A DNA stretch of 64,000 bases from Siphlonurus alternatus (GCA_949825025.1 OX463780.1:15721480-15785479); one strand, 5' to 3'; positions 46,201-59,710 are shown, counted from the first letter of the stretch. The notes: generated by a model from the sequence alone, not told the origin. Numbers and translations: made by a program.

Positions 46201-49200
46201 ATGTACTAGCAATATTTATATCTATGTTAATTGTCTCTGTTATTTGGTATCCCCGTTGTAAGTGTTTTGTAATGTAAATAATGTGCTGTTTGTGTTGTGG
46301 TACACCAGATGAGCTCATCAATATATGGGCTGGGCTACGAAGTGGTTCCTAAGTCGCCTTCCTCCCTTTCTGACATTCCTGTGAGTAAATCAACAAAGCT
46401 ATGGACGTGTTCTTTTGTTTTGTGTTTAATTTCTATTGCATGTGCTATTATTATTTTTTATAAATATTTGTGGATCAAAAATCAAACACTATAGTTTGTA
46501 TCTATCTTCCAATAGCATGAATGTTTTTAAATATGTAAATTATAAAATTAATTTTAATATGTAACCTTGTACTTTAAATTATGGTTTATCCCACAGGAAT
46601 ACCGAAACATGATAAGTCAACTTGGTAAACTAGCCAGAGAGCCTGGTTTAGATGCACAGAATTACTCTTGCCTGGGATGTTCTTGTCCTATTGGAGTCAA
46701 TTTTGGTAAAGCCAAGTAAGTTAGCCTACATTATTTACAAAATTTACAGTTGTTTCATTTTTAAATATAATGCAAAATATTGTAAGAATTTATCATACAG
46801 ACTTACAGACTCAATAATGGAAAAAAATTGTGAGTGAAATGCATAAAAAAGATTAAATGTCATGTGCAGCGTTTCTCTAACATTATACATAAATATACAG
46901 TATAAGTATATAAACATTATATTCTAAACCTTCTTTTCTTGTGCCCACGTACGTTTTGGAGTTTAAGCCATTTTACTTCTAGTAATCCAATAAAGATGAT
47001 ATTCTTTCGCTTCTCGTATATATTACAGAGCTTCTGAATAGATACCCTAGTTAAATAAATTATAATAATATTTATTGATCAAACACCAGCGGTGTGTAAA
47101 TTATAATAGCCACGGATAAATAAAATAAGAAAGTACAAGATGACTCACAAGTCTAAATCATATTAGGAGGTACTAACAAAGGATTTAGCATTCTAACTAA
47201 GAAATATTTAGTACAGTACCAGAATTAGTTTTTTTTTTTTTTCTGTCATGCCAGGGTTTGTGCACTGACGGGGAGCTACTTCTGTGGAGAGTGCCACACG
47301 GGAGAAGAGTGGACAATTCCTGCTCGCGTGCTGCTCAACTGGGACTTCCGCAAGCACGGCGTGTCCCAGAGGGCTGCAGAGTTCTTGGCGGAGGTGCAGG
47401 CACAGCCCCTGCTGGACGTGGCACTCATCAACCCTGCACTCTACAGCACCTGTGAAGACATGGCCCAGCTGCAGGTGAGCAGGGTGTTCATAGCTGCAAC
47501 GACTCCACAAAGCTAAACTCAGAAAAGAAATGATTTACATAATGTATAGAAGAAATTGATATACACTATTATGAGTAATCCCCTCCTTCTTTCTCCTCTT
47601 CCCTCCCTCCTCCTTTAGTCCCCCTTCTCCCCTCCCCTTTACACTCCATTTCCTACACTTTTATTTTCTTGTCAACTGGTCCTTGATATAGAATAAAAAC
47701 AAATAAATAACAAAAAAAGTCATCACATTGTCCAGTTTACTTGTTTACTTTCCCCTCATTCCTATGTTTCAGTCTCTAAGAATACAACTAAATCTTCTTC
47801 GAGCCTACCTCTTTACTTGTCGAGAACCTGTCATTGCTGAATTACAGAAGAAAGTTTGGCCTCATGAATACCTCTTTGAACATGTACACACCTATTCCAT
47901 AGCTGTAAGTATGTATATTAGACAACAACATACAGTTAACTTTAGTTGACATTCCTACCGGAAGTAGCCGGTAGTGAGAGGTTTCTGGTCTTGCTATTCA
48001 TGTCTGAGTTTTGATTTTTTTTTGTAAATAAGTCAGCACTTTAATAACAAACCTTTCTACAAAATTTTAGATTTCAAAAATGAATTGGAATAACAGAAAC
48101 TTCACATTTCCGGTTAATTCTGATGGGAATATCAACTTAATTTGAGTGTATCACTCATGCATGTATTCAATTCCAACCTTACGTAGGTCTCGATTGTTTA
48201 GAATTTCTCATATTGCTTTTTTATATCTTCATTTTCATGCATAAAATATATTATATTTTTACTGCAATAATTCATAATTTTACTTTTACATTTTTGTTCT
48301 ATATTCTTCTCAAATTGATGAAATACCTTCTAGCTTCCATTAATTGTTATAAAAGTTGGCACTGAGACTTGAGGTCCAATTGAGAAGTAATCAATATTGT
48401 TTGCAGGACTTGCAACAAATCCCAGGGGGCACCTTGGCTCAGCGGCTTTCACGAGTGGTGGACTTTGCACGTAGCCACGTGTTGGGCTGCTGGCTGTGCA
48501 GTCAGAAGGGGTTCATTTGTGAAGTCTGCAATAACCCTCAGGTCATCTACCCTTTCGACACGGACTCTACTTACCGAGTAAGTTAATTTTTCATTTAGGT
48601 GTGGTTTTCTGGCAAACAAGTGTAAACTGACTTTACTTTTCACCTAAAAACTTTACTTTGAGTACAATTGTTGTTTTTTTTATAATTTTTCCAGTTTAGC
48701 TAACAAAACCTGTGATTCCACCGTTTCACATTTTATTAAATTATTCTGGCTGATACTGAATATCATTATGATTTTTTTTTTACTTTTAAAATCAAGGTCT
48801 TTCTCTTTGTAGATCATTATTTATTTTATAAAATTAAAGCACATGTATATTGAATTTATGTATAAATTATAAACTTAAATATTTGCAGAAACATCAATAA
48901 ATTCAAAATTTCCCCCTTTAAGAATGTATATCGTCCCTCTTCAGCAATAATGAGCTATCTGTTCCACGATCTCGTTGCAATGATGAGCTGTCTGCTCTTT
49001 CAGGTGAGCGCAATTTGAGCCTTATTTTATACCGATTTATAGCTCAATGTTGTGTTCATCTGAAATAGCAGACAGCTCATTATTGCAACGAAATCGTGGA
49101 GCAGATAGCTTTCATTATTGCGGACGAGGGACGATATATTAGAATTATGTTTAACAAATGCAACTATTTTGTCTATACTTCTATACAGTACAATTAGCTG

Positions 49201-49509
49201 TCATCTATTGCTAATAATCTATCAACTAGCATGACTGAGTTTAATATAATATATTCTCAAATATAATTCACTGTAAACGTATCAAACTCAATATGAGACA
49301 CAAAGAGTAACACATTGTGATTGCTAGTTCAAACTAAGACTGTCTTAATGTTGCCGTTGTTTCAGTGCCCTGGCTGTAGTGCAGTGTTCCACACGGGCTG
49401 TCTGAGTGCCAAGCAGCCGTGCCCCAAATGCGAGCGACGTAAGAAACGTGAGGAAGAGGAGGGTGAGATCCATACAGCAAATATTGACAGCTTTAAAACA
49501 AATGAATAA
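43238..49509 (+). CDS. PLEKHM1-like RUN and Rubicon-homology domain protein
   Basis: Model of 652 aa. Exons: 43238-43255, 43528-43788, 43980-44456, 44939-45059, 45116-45339, 46309-46380, 46597-46715, 47255-47474, 47773-47904, 48407-48577 and 49366-49509, all in phase. The RUN domain (about residues 15-180) has LEAVFLHGL, INTDVGKCRAWLRVALSDGL and YYHRTALLRDLE. An acidic, low-complexity linker follows. The Rubicon-homology domain (about 395-645) has zinc cysteines CLGCSC, YFCGECH, CWLCSQKGFICEVC, CPGCSAVFHTGC and CPKC. RH proteins bind RAB7 on late endosomes; PLEKHM1 links it to HOPS and LC3. GYEVVP (about 376-381) is a possible LC3-interacting motif. No PH domain is visible, unlike human PLEKHM1. 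The first exon codes only MQQNSQ; exon 2 has no usable ATG, so the start must lie upstream, and this ATG fits in phase. Confidence 0.85.
44592..44732. repeat. Possible small MITE (AGTGCACTC ends)
   Basis: TTATAAGTGCACTC and GAGTGCACTAATAA are inverted with one mismatch, about 140 bp apart, and bracket C and G tracts. No clear target duplication. Lies in an intron of the PLEKHM1-like gene. Confidence 0.4.
45396..45850. mobile_element. Long foldback element in PLEKHM1-like intron 5
   Basis: Arms are complementary over roughly 150 bp or more: GTCAACTTTTTTTACTA / TAGTAAAAAAAGTTGA, then GGAGGTCGAAAAATACAC and its complement, ATGCAGTACGAATAAAAAT and its complement, and GAGATGTAAAGAGGTCA. The left arm holds GGTCACGTGACC and CGTGACGTCA. 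Non-coding. Superfamily unassigned. Confidence 0.85.
48926..49137. mobile_element. TA-flanked foldback element in PLEKHM1-like intron 10
   Basis: Ends TATCGTCCCTC and GAGGGACGATA with TA on both sides, as in Tc1/mariner-type insertions. Inner arms pair over GCAATAATGAGCTATCTG / CAGATAGCTTTCATTATTGC and TGCAATGATGAGCTGTCTGC / GCAGACAGCTCATTATTGCA. About 210 bp, non-coding. Confidence 0.75.
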
Positions 49510-49510
49510 A
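49505..49510 (+). promoter_or_regulatory. AATAAA signal overlapping the PLEKHM1-like stop codon
   Basis: The terminal GAA TAA and next bases read GAATAAAA, so a canonical poly(A) signal begins inside the last sense codon. A second AATAAA lies downstream near 49693. If the first is used, the 3' UTR would be only about 15-30 nt. Confidence 0.45.
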
Positions 49511-51511
49511 ATATCATTGTTTTATTATAAGTGCATCATTGTTTCATACATTACATTTTTTTTTATTACATTTCTTTCACATGATCTTCTTGTTCTCCAA
49601 TTTTAATGTTATACATTTTTTTATTTAAAAATGTTGATGCAAATTTATATTATAAGTTATTATATAATAATTATGGATCATGTATAACATAACAATAAAA
49701 TGTATTAATTTAAAGAGTTTAAAATATTTTTTCTTCTTACTGTTAGTTTCCACTAAAAGCATTTTTAATACTTTGTGTATACATTCAAAATATGTAGAGA
49801 AACAAAATAATAAATTATCTACACATAATATTAAATATCACTCATCAAAATGTCCCAGGTGTGAGTTTAGCATTAATCATTCTATCTATGTTAAGTAAAT
49901 GCAGTCTGCAATATTTTTAATATAGTTTTGCAGTATTGACGGTATATTATTAGTCTAGGAAAAATTATTTTTTCTTCTTTTGAGGTTAGGAAGTTTTAAA
50001 GGCTTTAAAACTACAATATCAAATCCCCTAATTTTTGCCATATCTTTTTAAGAAATGATAGTATAAAAAATTTAATTTAAAGTACAATTATATAAGTTGA
50101 TTAAAATACTATGTAACAGAGAATTAAAAGAAGGAAGCAATTAAGTCTTATTATTGAATTATTGACTGTGAATTTTGTTAATTTGTTTCTAAAATTTCAA
50201 TGAATTAATTGTATAAAAACGAAATAAATTTACTTAATATTATATTTAAGTAACTCAATAGTTATGCTAATGTGCTACACTCATACATGTGCGCTTGAAT
50301 ATGTGCCCCACATTTCACTTTTCACATAGAACTTCTAATTCATTTACTACAGTATGTCCTAAAGGTCATACTCTCTAAGTGACTAGATGTGGCAATTTTA
50401 ATTTTTGTTTTTTTCACTAGCAGCACGATATAACTGTCATTGTAGTATATTATATAAATATATGTTAATTGTGCAGGAACAAATTTGATGATATTTTAAA
50501 AGACAAATTTAAGTCTTTAATTATTTGCCAAATCCAGTCAATTAAAAATATTATAATCTCAGAGCCATTTCTTGTTGGTTGTTCATTATTCGTAAATAAA
50601 CATAAAATATGAATTTCTTTGTTCTCTGAGAAAATAATTCTATAGAATTTTCAAATTTAATTACTTTGATTATTTTACTTGAATTATAGCTAATCAATTT
50701 AAATATTAATTTCAATATCTTAATTTTTTTAACTTATAAAAAATCCTAACGAACCATTAAAATATATATTATTCTGTTTTATCCATTAACTTAATTAACT
50801 TATACAATAATTAACAATAACCAGTATAATAAAATATGAATAATAACATTAATATAAAAGTCGTATATTTGTTATAGCTTCTTTTTGTTTCAATTTGTAT
50901 TTCAAAATTAGTATTATTCATCACTCAAAGCAATATATGGAGTACCGACCTCAAATTTTTTTATTGCAGAAATGGATAGAGGGTGTAAAAATATGCTACT
51001 CTGAATTTTTTCTGAGACCGGGAAGGATTTTTAAAAAAATATTCAAAGTCCATTTTGATGACGTCACGAGGCGCCTCTCCTTAAGAAATGGATAGGACAT
51101 TAACGCCCATGACGTCATAAAATGAAATTTCAATAATTTTTTAAAAATACTTCCCGCGCGGTCTCAGAAAAATAGGAAAAAATTCAGAGTAGCATATTTT
51201 TGCACCTTCTATCCATTTCTGCAATAAAAAAATTTGAGGTCGGTACTCCATATTATGTGAAATTATAAAAATAAAATTTTAAACATTGAAAATAATTATA
51301 TGACAGTATAAAGAAGTAAATAAACAAAGAAAGATAATTTGTTTGCTAATTTCAGTAAAATTATATTATAATATATTATTTTTAGCATTGAAATATATTA
51401 ATTAATTCTACTGTATTTTAGACATGACGCTTATATTTAAAGCATATAATTACGTAATTTTGCCATTAGATATAAATATGACACTATGATAGTTAATAAA
51501 AAGAAAGGACA
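49511..51511. other. Intergenic gap between convergent genes
   Basis: AT-rich, with one foldback element (50938-51250) and no recognised exon. It separates the 3' ends of the PLEKHM1-like gene and the four-transmembrane gene. An ATTAAA on the minus strand at about 51512-51517 may serve the latter. Confidence 0.6.
50938..51250. mobile_element. Foldback element family B with paired TGACGTCA
   Basis: Ends TGGAGTACCGACCTCAAA and TTTGAGGTCGGTACTCCA are perfect inverted repeats. Arms contain TTGCAGAAATGGATAGAGGG and its complement, and one TGACGTCA each (ATGACGTCAC, CATGACGTCAT) around AGGCGCCTCTCCTTAAGAA. About 313 bp. The same termini as 13209-13529. Confidence 0.92.
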
Positions 51512-51557
51512 TTTAATGCAAGCTCTACTGCATTGACGAGTATTATGTATATGTAAG

Positions 51558-54500
51558 CTAGACGTTGTACGGCTTGTTGGAGAACTGCAGATAACCTGTC
51601 TGCAGGGCAGAGCCCGTCGTCACCTCCCGCACTGATCCTCCGATCACTTCTTCCTCGTACATTTCACGGTAGTAGCTGAACACGGCCAGCCATAGGTAGA
51701 AACCAACCACTGTGGATCGAGCAAGCAAAAATGTTATTATAATAATATATACAATAATTATAATATAATATAATATCATAATATACTTATAATAATATTT
51801 TAAATATAAGAATGAATGAATTATAAGAGCATATAAAATTATATTAAGTATTGACGTCATAAAGACAGGTATGGACATCTGGTGGATTTTACCTGGGTGA
51901 TTCTAAAAGTGTCATTGTTTTGATATCTGAGCTCTGCTACTGGCTAAAGTACACGTGTAGTTGAGTCATACTGATTCTATAGAGGCTGTTTTCAATGCCA
52001 TCTATTGGTACTTTATGAGGTCAATTATAATATAATATGTGCATATATTTTTATTGTGCTCTTGGTTTTCTTTTAAAAGCTGACTTAATTAATTTTTGGT
52101 TATTTTAAAAAATATATAACTAATAGAGTACTAATACACGCGTACAGATCGTACGCAAAATATTATGTATATTGCACGCATTTAATTGGATTGTTATATA
52201 ATATATTATATTATTTTTTTATATTAAACGAAAACTCCAAAGCAAGAAAAAAAATCCAAGCCACAAAAATTTAAAACGTGTAAAACGAGCAATTAAAAAA
52301 AGTTAAAAAAAAATAAACACATAAAAAAATAAACACGTACATATTTTATTTATAACAGAGGCGCGCGTCACACCTTAATTAATAAAAGTTATAAGTTAGA
52401 GCTGTGCTACCAGCGACGCGTCAAAAACAATAAAAACCATGAGGTCAGAATTTTTCAGCTATATTTTGGTATTTTATATATATATTTTTTTTTATTTAAT
52501 GATATTTTTAATATCATATGCATTATAATTTAAATATGATTTTTAATCTGCGCATGAAAATTAAAAAATTAATTTTTATCCGCTTAATTATTTAACCCTA
52601 GCATTACCACGTTATTTATTTTTTTTTGCCCCACACGCTTTACCAATTAAGGGGGGAGGGGTCGAAGCGGCCCACTATTTAATAAATAACGGTACACGTT
52701 AAATAAAAAGTTAAAATTGTTTTCTCACTTTTTTTTTTTTTTCGGAAATGCATTGCTGGGTGGCTAACTAAGAATCGTAACGCTCCCCCTCCCCTTGGTA
52801 ATGCTAGGGTTAATTATAATATTTATATATGTTCTATGAAATTATGACATGAAATAATTGGACCATATTACTATTATTCAAAGCTAATTATAAAATTGCA
52901 ATGTCGTGCATATATAAATTAATTACATTTATGCGTGCACCATGGACTGGGTACTGGTACGCATCATCTAGCGTGTTCTTGCATCCGTTCAGTACTTACA
53001 TAGCTGTACGACTCCTGCAGCAAAGAGAATGGTTGCATAGTGACCGCTGCAGTAGGCGAGGCAGGCTACGAGGACTGAAAAGGTGAACACCATCTCCATC
53101 AAGACGATGCTCACCCAGGGCAGCAGGTACTGCCGAGTGCGCTGCAACAAAAAGTCGCGATGTAAAATGTCATTCACTGGGATCTGATAAAACGCGGACC
53201 AGGAAACCCCCTTCTCTCCCCCCACCCCGAAGTTCCTTTGTCCAAAATTTGATACGATATTATTTTTGTTATGAAATGATCAATCTTACCATGAGAGCTC
53301 CGTAGAGAAGGAGAATACACGAGATGAGTTTGATGGCCGCCAGCGCCATGCACGTGTACATTCCTATGATCACCACTGAAACAATAATTCAAAATTATTT
53401 TATTACTTTCATTCATCCTACAATCATAGAATCAATTACATGATGCATGTTGTTAACAGTCGTGCAATGTTAATAAATCGTTTTATTATATATAGTTGCT
53501 GACTCAAATTATTTTATTTAAAATATTGGTTAAAACAACAAGCAATATATATATAATATATATAATATATAGATATAATGTAATACAGGCGCGGATTTAG
53601 GGGGGATTTGCAGCCCCCCCCCCCCGAAATTTTGAAATTAACATGGGCAATATAGGCATTTCCTCCCCACTCCAATTTTTTTTTAACATTGACCTTATGG
53701 AGGCAGCCCCTCCCGAAATTTTTTTCTGGATCCGCGCCTGATGTAATATATTTAAAAAAAATGCATGATGTGATAAATACACCCCATAAAAATAAAAGTC
53801 AAGTATATAATATATGTTCGGCTCTTTGGGAATTACTTCAATTGCTTACAAATAAAAACTTATGCCTCATTTTTTCCATGCTATTGTTTAATATATATAT
53901 AAATGGTTAAATGCACAATAGCGTGTTTCATATTCATTATTGTATCACACTAAAAATAAACACGTTATTAATAAATATTCTAAAAAAATAGAAGAAATAC
54001 GAAAAACTATTGTTCCGCCTGTAGGTTATGCAACTTATTAAGCACAAAGTGTTAAAATGTAATACGTTAAAAAAGTGAGTTTGCTTTAATGTTGTATTTT
54101 TTCTCGTGTTTCGTTTTTATAATGCTTATACCATTTATTGTGAATATAATATTGAGATATCAATTTATTGACAAAACACTGGTAATTAAACCTTTTAAAA
54201 AAATGTGTAAAAACGTAAAAACACGTACGCAATTTTTACTGTGGAAGAAATTTTAATGCATATTATTTCAATTTGAGCTTAAAATTGAAAATATCTTTGT
54301 TGAGATGACAATATATGATAAATATAATAATATGTGTACGTAATTATATATAAAATATTATAAAATATAATAATACGTGCATACGTACAGTTTTTTAAGT
54401 TAAAAATTGGAATACATGCATTAGAATCTTACTATGATTTCCAATTTTTACATAACTTTAAGAACTATGTATGTATATACATGCGGTATACATGTATATT

Positions 54501-57500
54501 TATGTACCAGTAATGCATTATATTTTAAAAACATTATAATATATTAATTAATTAATTTAATTATATATAGCAAAAGTAAAATAATCGAGCATGCAGCAGA
54601 TACTGAGCATACATAAATTAAAATTTCAGATATAATAGATATAAAATTACGTGTAGCGATTTGTTGCGCTCTGCGTAGGTGTTCCTCATTGTGTGACCGT
54701 GGTGGGGAGTTAAGTCCATCGTTGGACGCGGCGTAGAGCAGCGCCGTGGTCTCCTCCTCGTGCATGGCGGTCTCCTCCATGTCAGCTGCGAGCAGAGACG
54801 CCACGTCCTGGGCGTGTGACATTCCCAGCGTCAACAGGAATAACGCCACGGCCGCGAGGAACTGAATAAAGCACGCAACATACAATCAAAATACTATCTC
54901 TGACGCAGGGGCGTAGACAAGAGGGGGGTTGGGTGTTATAACCCCCCCCCCCTTGAGAGCTGAACCTTAGGAAATTTTAAGGGAAAAATAACAAAAAATG
55001 GTACTCGACGGATACGATTTAGCTAAAATTTTATGAAAAATTTTCTTAAAAAAAACTTTAAAAATTTATATCCCCGAAACACATTGTTAATACACCTTTA
55101 ATTTATTTAAAATCGGTCTATAATACAGTATTATGATTATTTAAGTATGGTATAATTCTATTATGATAATTATTTTATGTAGTATTCCTTATTTAGTTAT
55201 TTATGTTTTTGTATACAACAATTTAAAGTATAAAAAATGTTGAAAACATTCCCCGCATGATGCTCAGCATAAAAATAAAAATTAAACATAGCATTTTATT
55301 ATTTTTTAATTAATTATATAGTTATAATTTCATTGCTAGTTTCATTGTCTCATATACTGTACGTATATCTTTGAATTTATTATTAATTGAAGTTAAAAAA
55401 ATCCGATTTTTTAAATGTATTAATTTTACAGTATATCAATATAATATATACTTAACGTAATGAATTGATTTTCCTGTTTTGAAAATTTAAACATAAATTA
55501 TAATTTTTCTTGCTCGTATATATCAATACATCGTCTTAAAATGTGGTCTATTTTTTATAGGAAAAAGTAGTGACAAAAATATTGTAACTACAACATAATT
55601 TACGATTTACAAATATAAAAAATTTGCTGCAACTTTTCATCGAAAAAAATTATAGTCCACGTCCCTTTTTCAAAAAAATCGCGCACCATGAAACTAATAA
55701 AAATAATATATTAAAAGAAGCTATTTGTTGAATTACTTTATTTTTATTTAACTAAAATTATTTACTCAAAGCTTTATTTATTACGTTAGTGCACGTATAA
55801 TATTGAAAAGAAATTAAATAAATGGGGTGCAAAAAATATAAAATTTTAAAAATATTGCATTCTCTATAATAGTATTTTTTCATAATTTTACCCTAAAAAA
55901 GGGGCGTGTCCTTAAAAAAATCGCGCCTGCGGCGGGCTATTGGGGGCCTACGCCCCCCAAACCCCCCAGTGGGCTGTTCTCAACCTTATTTATCTTCAAG
56001 AAAAAAAAAACCTTGAACAAATCCTGGCTACGCCACTGCTCTGACGCAATCTTAGCATTAATTGCTAATTATTTGTGTTTGGAGGAGAACTGAATTTGAA
56101 TCCAAATTTATTATAATATTATTAATATATAAATAATTGATATTATTATGTATACTCATTTACAAATTTATGTATAATTTAATTTTATGACCTTAATTTT
56201 AAATATAAATTATAGTAAGTAAAATCAATATCAATAGAAATATTAATTAATTATTCGACATGTCGTATATATGTCTGTTTCAAAACTTCAGTCAAAAATC
56301 TTTTAGTACGTATGTGATAAAAAAATTGTCTGCGTGAACAAAAATGTAACTAGAAATCGGGGCATAATATTTTGTTGTGCCATTGGGCCGCATTGCATTT
56401 ACAGAATAATTATGTCATCATGAATAAAATTTGGAATTTAAAAAAAAAAAAAAAAAAAAAAATCGCAACATTACTGCTCGAATGATTAAAATAAAATATA
56501 TGATATGATATTCAAATTATTAATTAGGTTATCTCATACATGCATGCGTAGTTGGAGTACCGTACACCCGATTTGGGACGTTCACATAATATTTATATGT
56601 ATTATATATTATATAATGGCAAGATTGTGGGTTAGTGAACTTTTTATGTACTTTTTAAATAAATGTAAAATATTAAAATTCTCTATCTCAATTGCATTTT
56701 AATTACATTAAATATATCTTAATATTATTTTATAATAATTATAATTGAATTTTTGAAGTAATTCAAGTATAAGACAATTTTTATTATTTTTAATTAGTTC
56801 GATATTCATAATACTTGCATGTAAAATATTAATTATTATAATAATTTTATATAGCAAATAAAACATAATGCTATATATAATACTCTTTTCACGCATATAT
56901 TATTTATACACATATGATGTTCAAAATTTATGTATTGTATATTATTTATAAATAATTTGTATTAAAAAATATAATATTATAATAATAAAATTATGCACAA
57001 TATATTATATTTACACACATAAATATATTTTATTATATGCATTACACACTATTGTTTTATATGCGCTCAGCGCAATGCCGTATATAGTTGCTTATATCTT
57101 ATATTATATCTAACAAGACTCTCATATATATACTTATATTTTACTGTCAGCACGCTGAGATCCCGCCAATATTTTTACTCTTCATCATTATATTTTATGC
57201 TTGCAATGCTTAATTAACTTTGGGTCCTTGACATTGCATATACCATGTCAAAGAGAAGTTTTTCAAAAGCGCTCATGCAGTAAACCTCAATCATCATATT
57301 AATAAATATAAACAAAACTGCGGTAAAAAAAAAAGCGAAATCGAGATCGAGAAGACATTTTATATTTATAAATATTATACTGATAACTTTAATTTTAGCT
57401 AGAACATTGTTGAGCGAGCTATATCAATAAATCAATAATTTACTTAAATATCATGAATTAGATGAGAATGAATTAGAAAATAATAGAAAATAACAACAAA

Positions 57501-57618
57501 AACTCAAATCTAATATATAAATTATATGTTATATACTCACCAACTCGATGACGGCAATGATGACGGTACCTTGTCGTAGGTTGAACACCACACAACAATT
57601 TTGAACTGGAACTGCCAT
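51558..57618 (-). CDS. Four-transmembrane protein, LAPTM-like
   Basis: Complete model of 222 aa. Exons: 57618-57541, 54861-54651, 53375-53290, 53141-53000 and 51709-51558, all in phase. The N-terminus NCCVVFNLRQGTVIIAVIEL resembles LAPTM4/5 (CC..R.GT-I). Four hydrophobic segments lie at about 17-40, 97-125, 131-155 and 158-187. A 55-residue acidic loop follows TM1 (MHEEETTALL). The C-terminal tail has two YXXPhi-type sorting signals (YREM, YLQF). The family usually sits in late endosomes and lysosomes; here that is inference. Another four-TM arthropod family (pasiflora/DUF4728 type) is possible. A 5' non-coding exon ends at a GTAAGT donor at 57841, joined to an acceptor at 57637. The 1.1-kb hAT element occupies the first coding intron. 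Confidence 0.75.
53586..53740. mobile_element. Small hAT-type MITE with perfect 8-bp target duplication
   Basis: Starts CAGGCGCGGATTTAG, ends CTGGATCCGCGCCTG, flanked by ATGTAATA on both sides (53578-53585, 53741-53748). The interior matches 13757-13922 (AACATGGGCAATATAGGCAT, CTTATGGAGGCAGCCCC). Located in intron 2 of the LAPTM-like gene. Confidence 0.92.
54906..56038. mobile_element. Non-autonomous hAT element, 1.13 kb
   Basis: Ends CAGGGGCGTAGACAAG and CCTGGCTACGCCACTG; flanks CTCTGACG at 54898-54905 and 56039-56046, a perfect 8-bp duplication. The terminal style CAGNGGCGTAG is common in hAT elements. The interior is AT-rich and lacks any transposase frame; near the right end is a GC-rich block (GGGGGCCTACGCCCCCC). 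The left end lies 44 bp from the acceptor of exon 2 of the LAPTM-like gene. Confidence 0.92.
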
Positions 57619-57841
57619 TTTTCGGGGATAATGGTTCTATAAATTAAAAAGTAAAAAAACTAATAAATGTAAGAAATAATGTAATGGCGGTACTATTTGC
57701 TGGTATTAATAATATGTTGAAATGTATATAATATATAAAAACTAGATGCTTTAAGACGCTCGATAAATTTGACACGAGAAGCAAAACATCAGAGACAGAG
57801 AAAATATTACAAGTAAAATTTTAGATAAAAAAAAAACTTAC

Positions 57842-58250
57842 CAGGGTTTTAGAGGTCTTGGGTTTACAGGATTTGGGGGACAAAGGGGGGATAAGTGGTG
57901 TAGGTCCCAAAGGTGAGGACCACGACTCGTGTTTTTGAAGCGCGGCAATGATTTTAGATTAAATATAATTACAAGTAAAGCAACAAAAAAAATGCTCGCG
58001 GCTACCTATAGAAGCTGCGAGCGCCAACCGTATACTAACGGTGCTCACTTGCCGCAGCGCCGAGGCTAACTGTTCTCGCTCTTTCGTGCTCGTCAGATCA
58101 ATAAGTGGCGCAGAGCTATACGGTGATATGGAGCAGGCGCCGGCCACCGCGCGCTCAGATATGATCGTTTTGCGGAGATATCGCGACCTGAGTCACTCCC
58201 CGCGAGCGACATATACTGCTGTACGTCGACTGTAAGAATGTTTATTATAC
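57842..58250 (-). promoter_or_regulatory. 5' UTR exon and GC-rich promoter of the LAPTM-like gene
   Basis: The minus strand has a strong donor (CCCTG/GTAAGT) at 57842/57841 after a leader with AAGACCTC. A GC-rich block (about 58000-58240) follows upstream and includes a TGAGTCA AP-1-like motif near 58191. Composition contrast with the AT-rich flanks makes this the likely promoter. Confidence 0.5.
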
Positions 58251-59710
58251 GATCGCGTGTTTACTACATAAAGACCTTGATCTTGATTCATTAAAAATTA
58301 TACTGGAAATTCCATTGCACCATTTATGAAATTTATTTTATAACACACTTAGAAATTTCATGATATTCATTATAATCACAATACAAACAGTTTTATAAAA
58401 AGGATAAAAGAAAATAAAAAAAAAAGCTTGAGTAATAGCTGGCACATGCAATTAATAAAAAAGCACTTATACTTATAAGCAAAAATTCTCCCATATATTT
58501 TTTTTTAAATTATTTTAATTAGTATTTTGTATTTATTTTATGAAATAAAATTATAAGCATCTAAAATTGAAAACTGTAATTTATTGAGCCTGTACATCAT
58601 ACATTGTTTTTAATTTATATTATATACGATACAATTTAATTGTTCAATTTATTACATATCTCTCTCCTCACATGCAAGAAAATTTCATCTCCGTATATGC
58701 ATTATACAGCTACTCGTTTAAAACAATTAAAGTTTTTTTTTTATCGAATCAATACATAATTATTTATAAAAAAATATTACTATGCAAATGTATAATTAAT
58801 GACATAATATATTTTGTAATAATTGAAAAAACCATGGAATCGATCAATATTAATTTCACATCGGGGCGATCCAAAATCTGCTCCGAACGCCCACCATACA
58901 GGCTATTTCTCTAGATTCTAGAACTGTCATATAATTATAAATTTAATATTACAATAGTTTTAACAAAATTAACATCATGACAAAGTGTCAGCTATTCTTT
59001 CCTAAATTTGATCATATTATAATTATTAAGTTTTTACTGTCTTTTAATTATAAATATATTACAATTGTATATATTATTATATATACACAAGGGGCGAATT
59101 CACGGGGGAGGGGGCTAGAGAATCTAAATAAATATGGGAAGTAATAACCCCCCTTCTAATGCTCCAAACGACGAGAGCATCGTTGTTCTGAATCCGCCTT
59201 GGGTTATGCAGCATGTAGAACACGCACGTTCAAGAAGTTGCCTAAAACAAAAACTGCAGGGGCACTCAGCGTTCCTCCAATCAGTTAGAGTGCTCCAATC
59301 TGAATCTGCTTTCCTCCAATATTTTCCTGCATTAATAATTAATATTATAAATATACTCTATTATATATATATATATATGTATTAAATATTATAAGACAAT
59401 TAATCTTGGTATATATTATAGTGTCTAATTTGCTAAAGAGTCCGATTATATATAACACCGACTAAACACATTTAAAAAAAAAAAAAAAAAAAAGTTGATC
59501 GTGACTTCGGCAAATAAGACGCATATTATAGTAGCTATAGCTACCACGATTATGTGCTCTTTATAAAATGCACTCTCTATAAGTTTTATATAAATAGTTT
59601 GTGTATTCCATTTCTGTTTATAATTAATAGTGTCACGATCGCGCTAGTATAATAACTTATTATAAGCCGGCCTGCAGCTAGGATGAGCGGATTCTCAGCG
59701 CGCGCGGCTA

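Noticed and set aside
59088..59201. Possible MITE with CAAGGGGCGAATTCA / CTGAATCCGCCTTG ends
   Set aside because: The ends pair only after allowing gaps and I see no target duplication.
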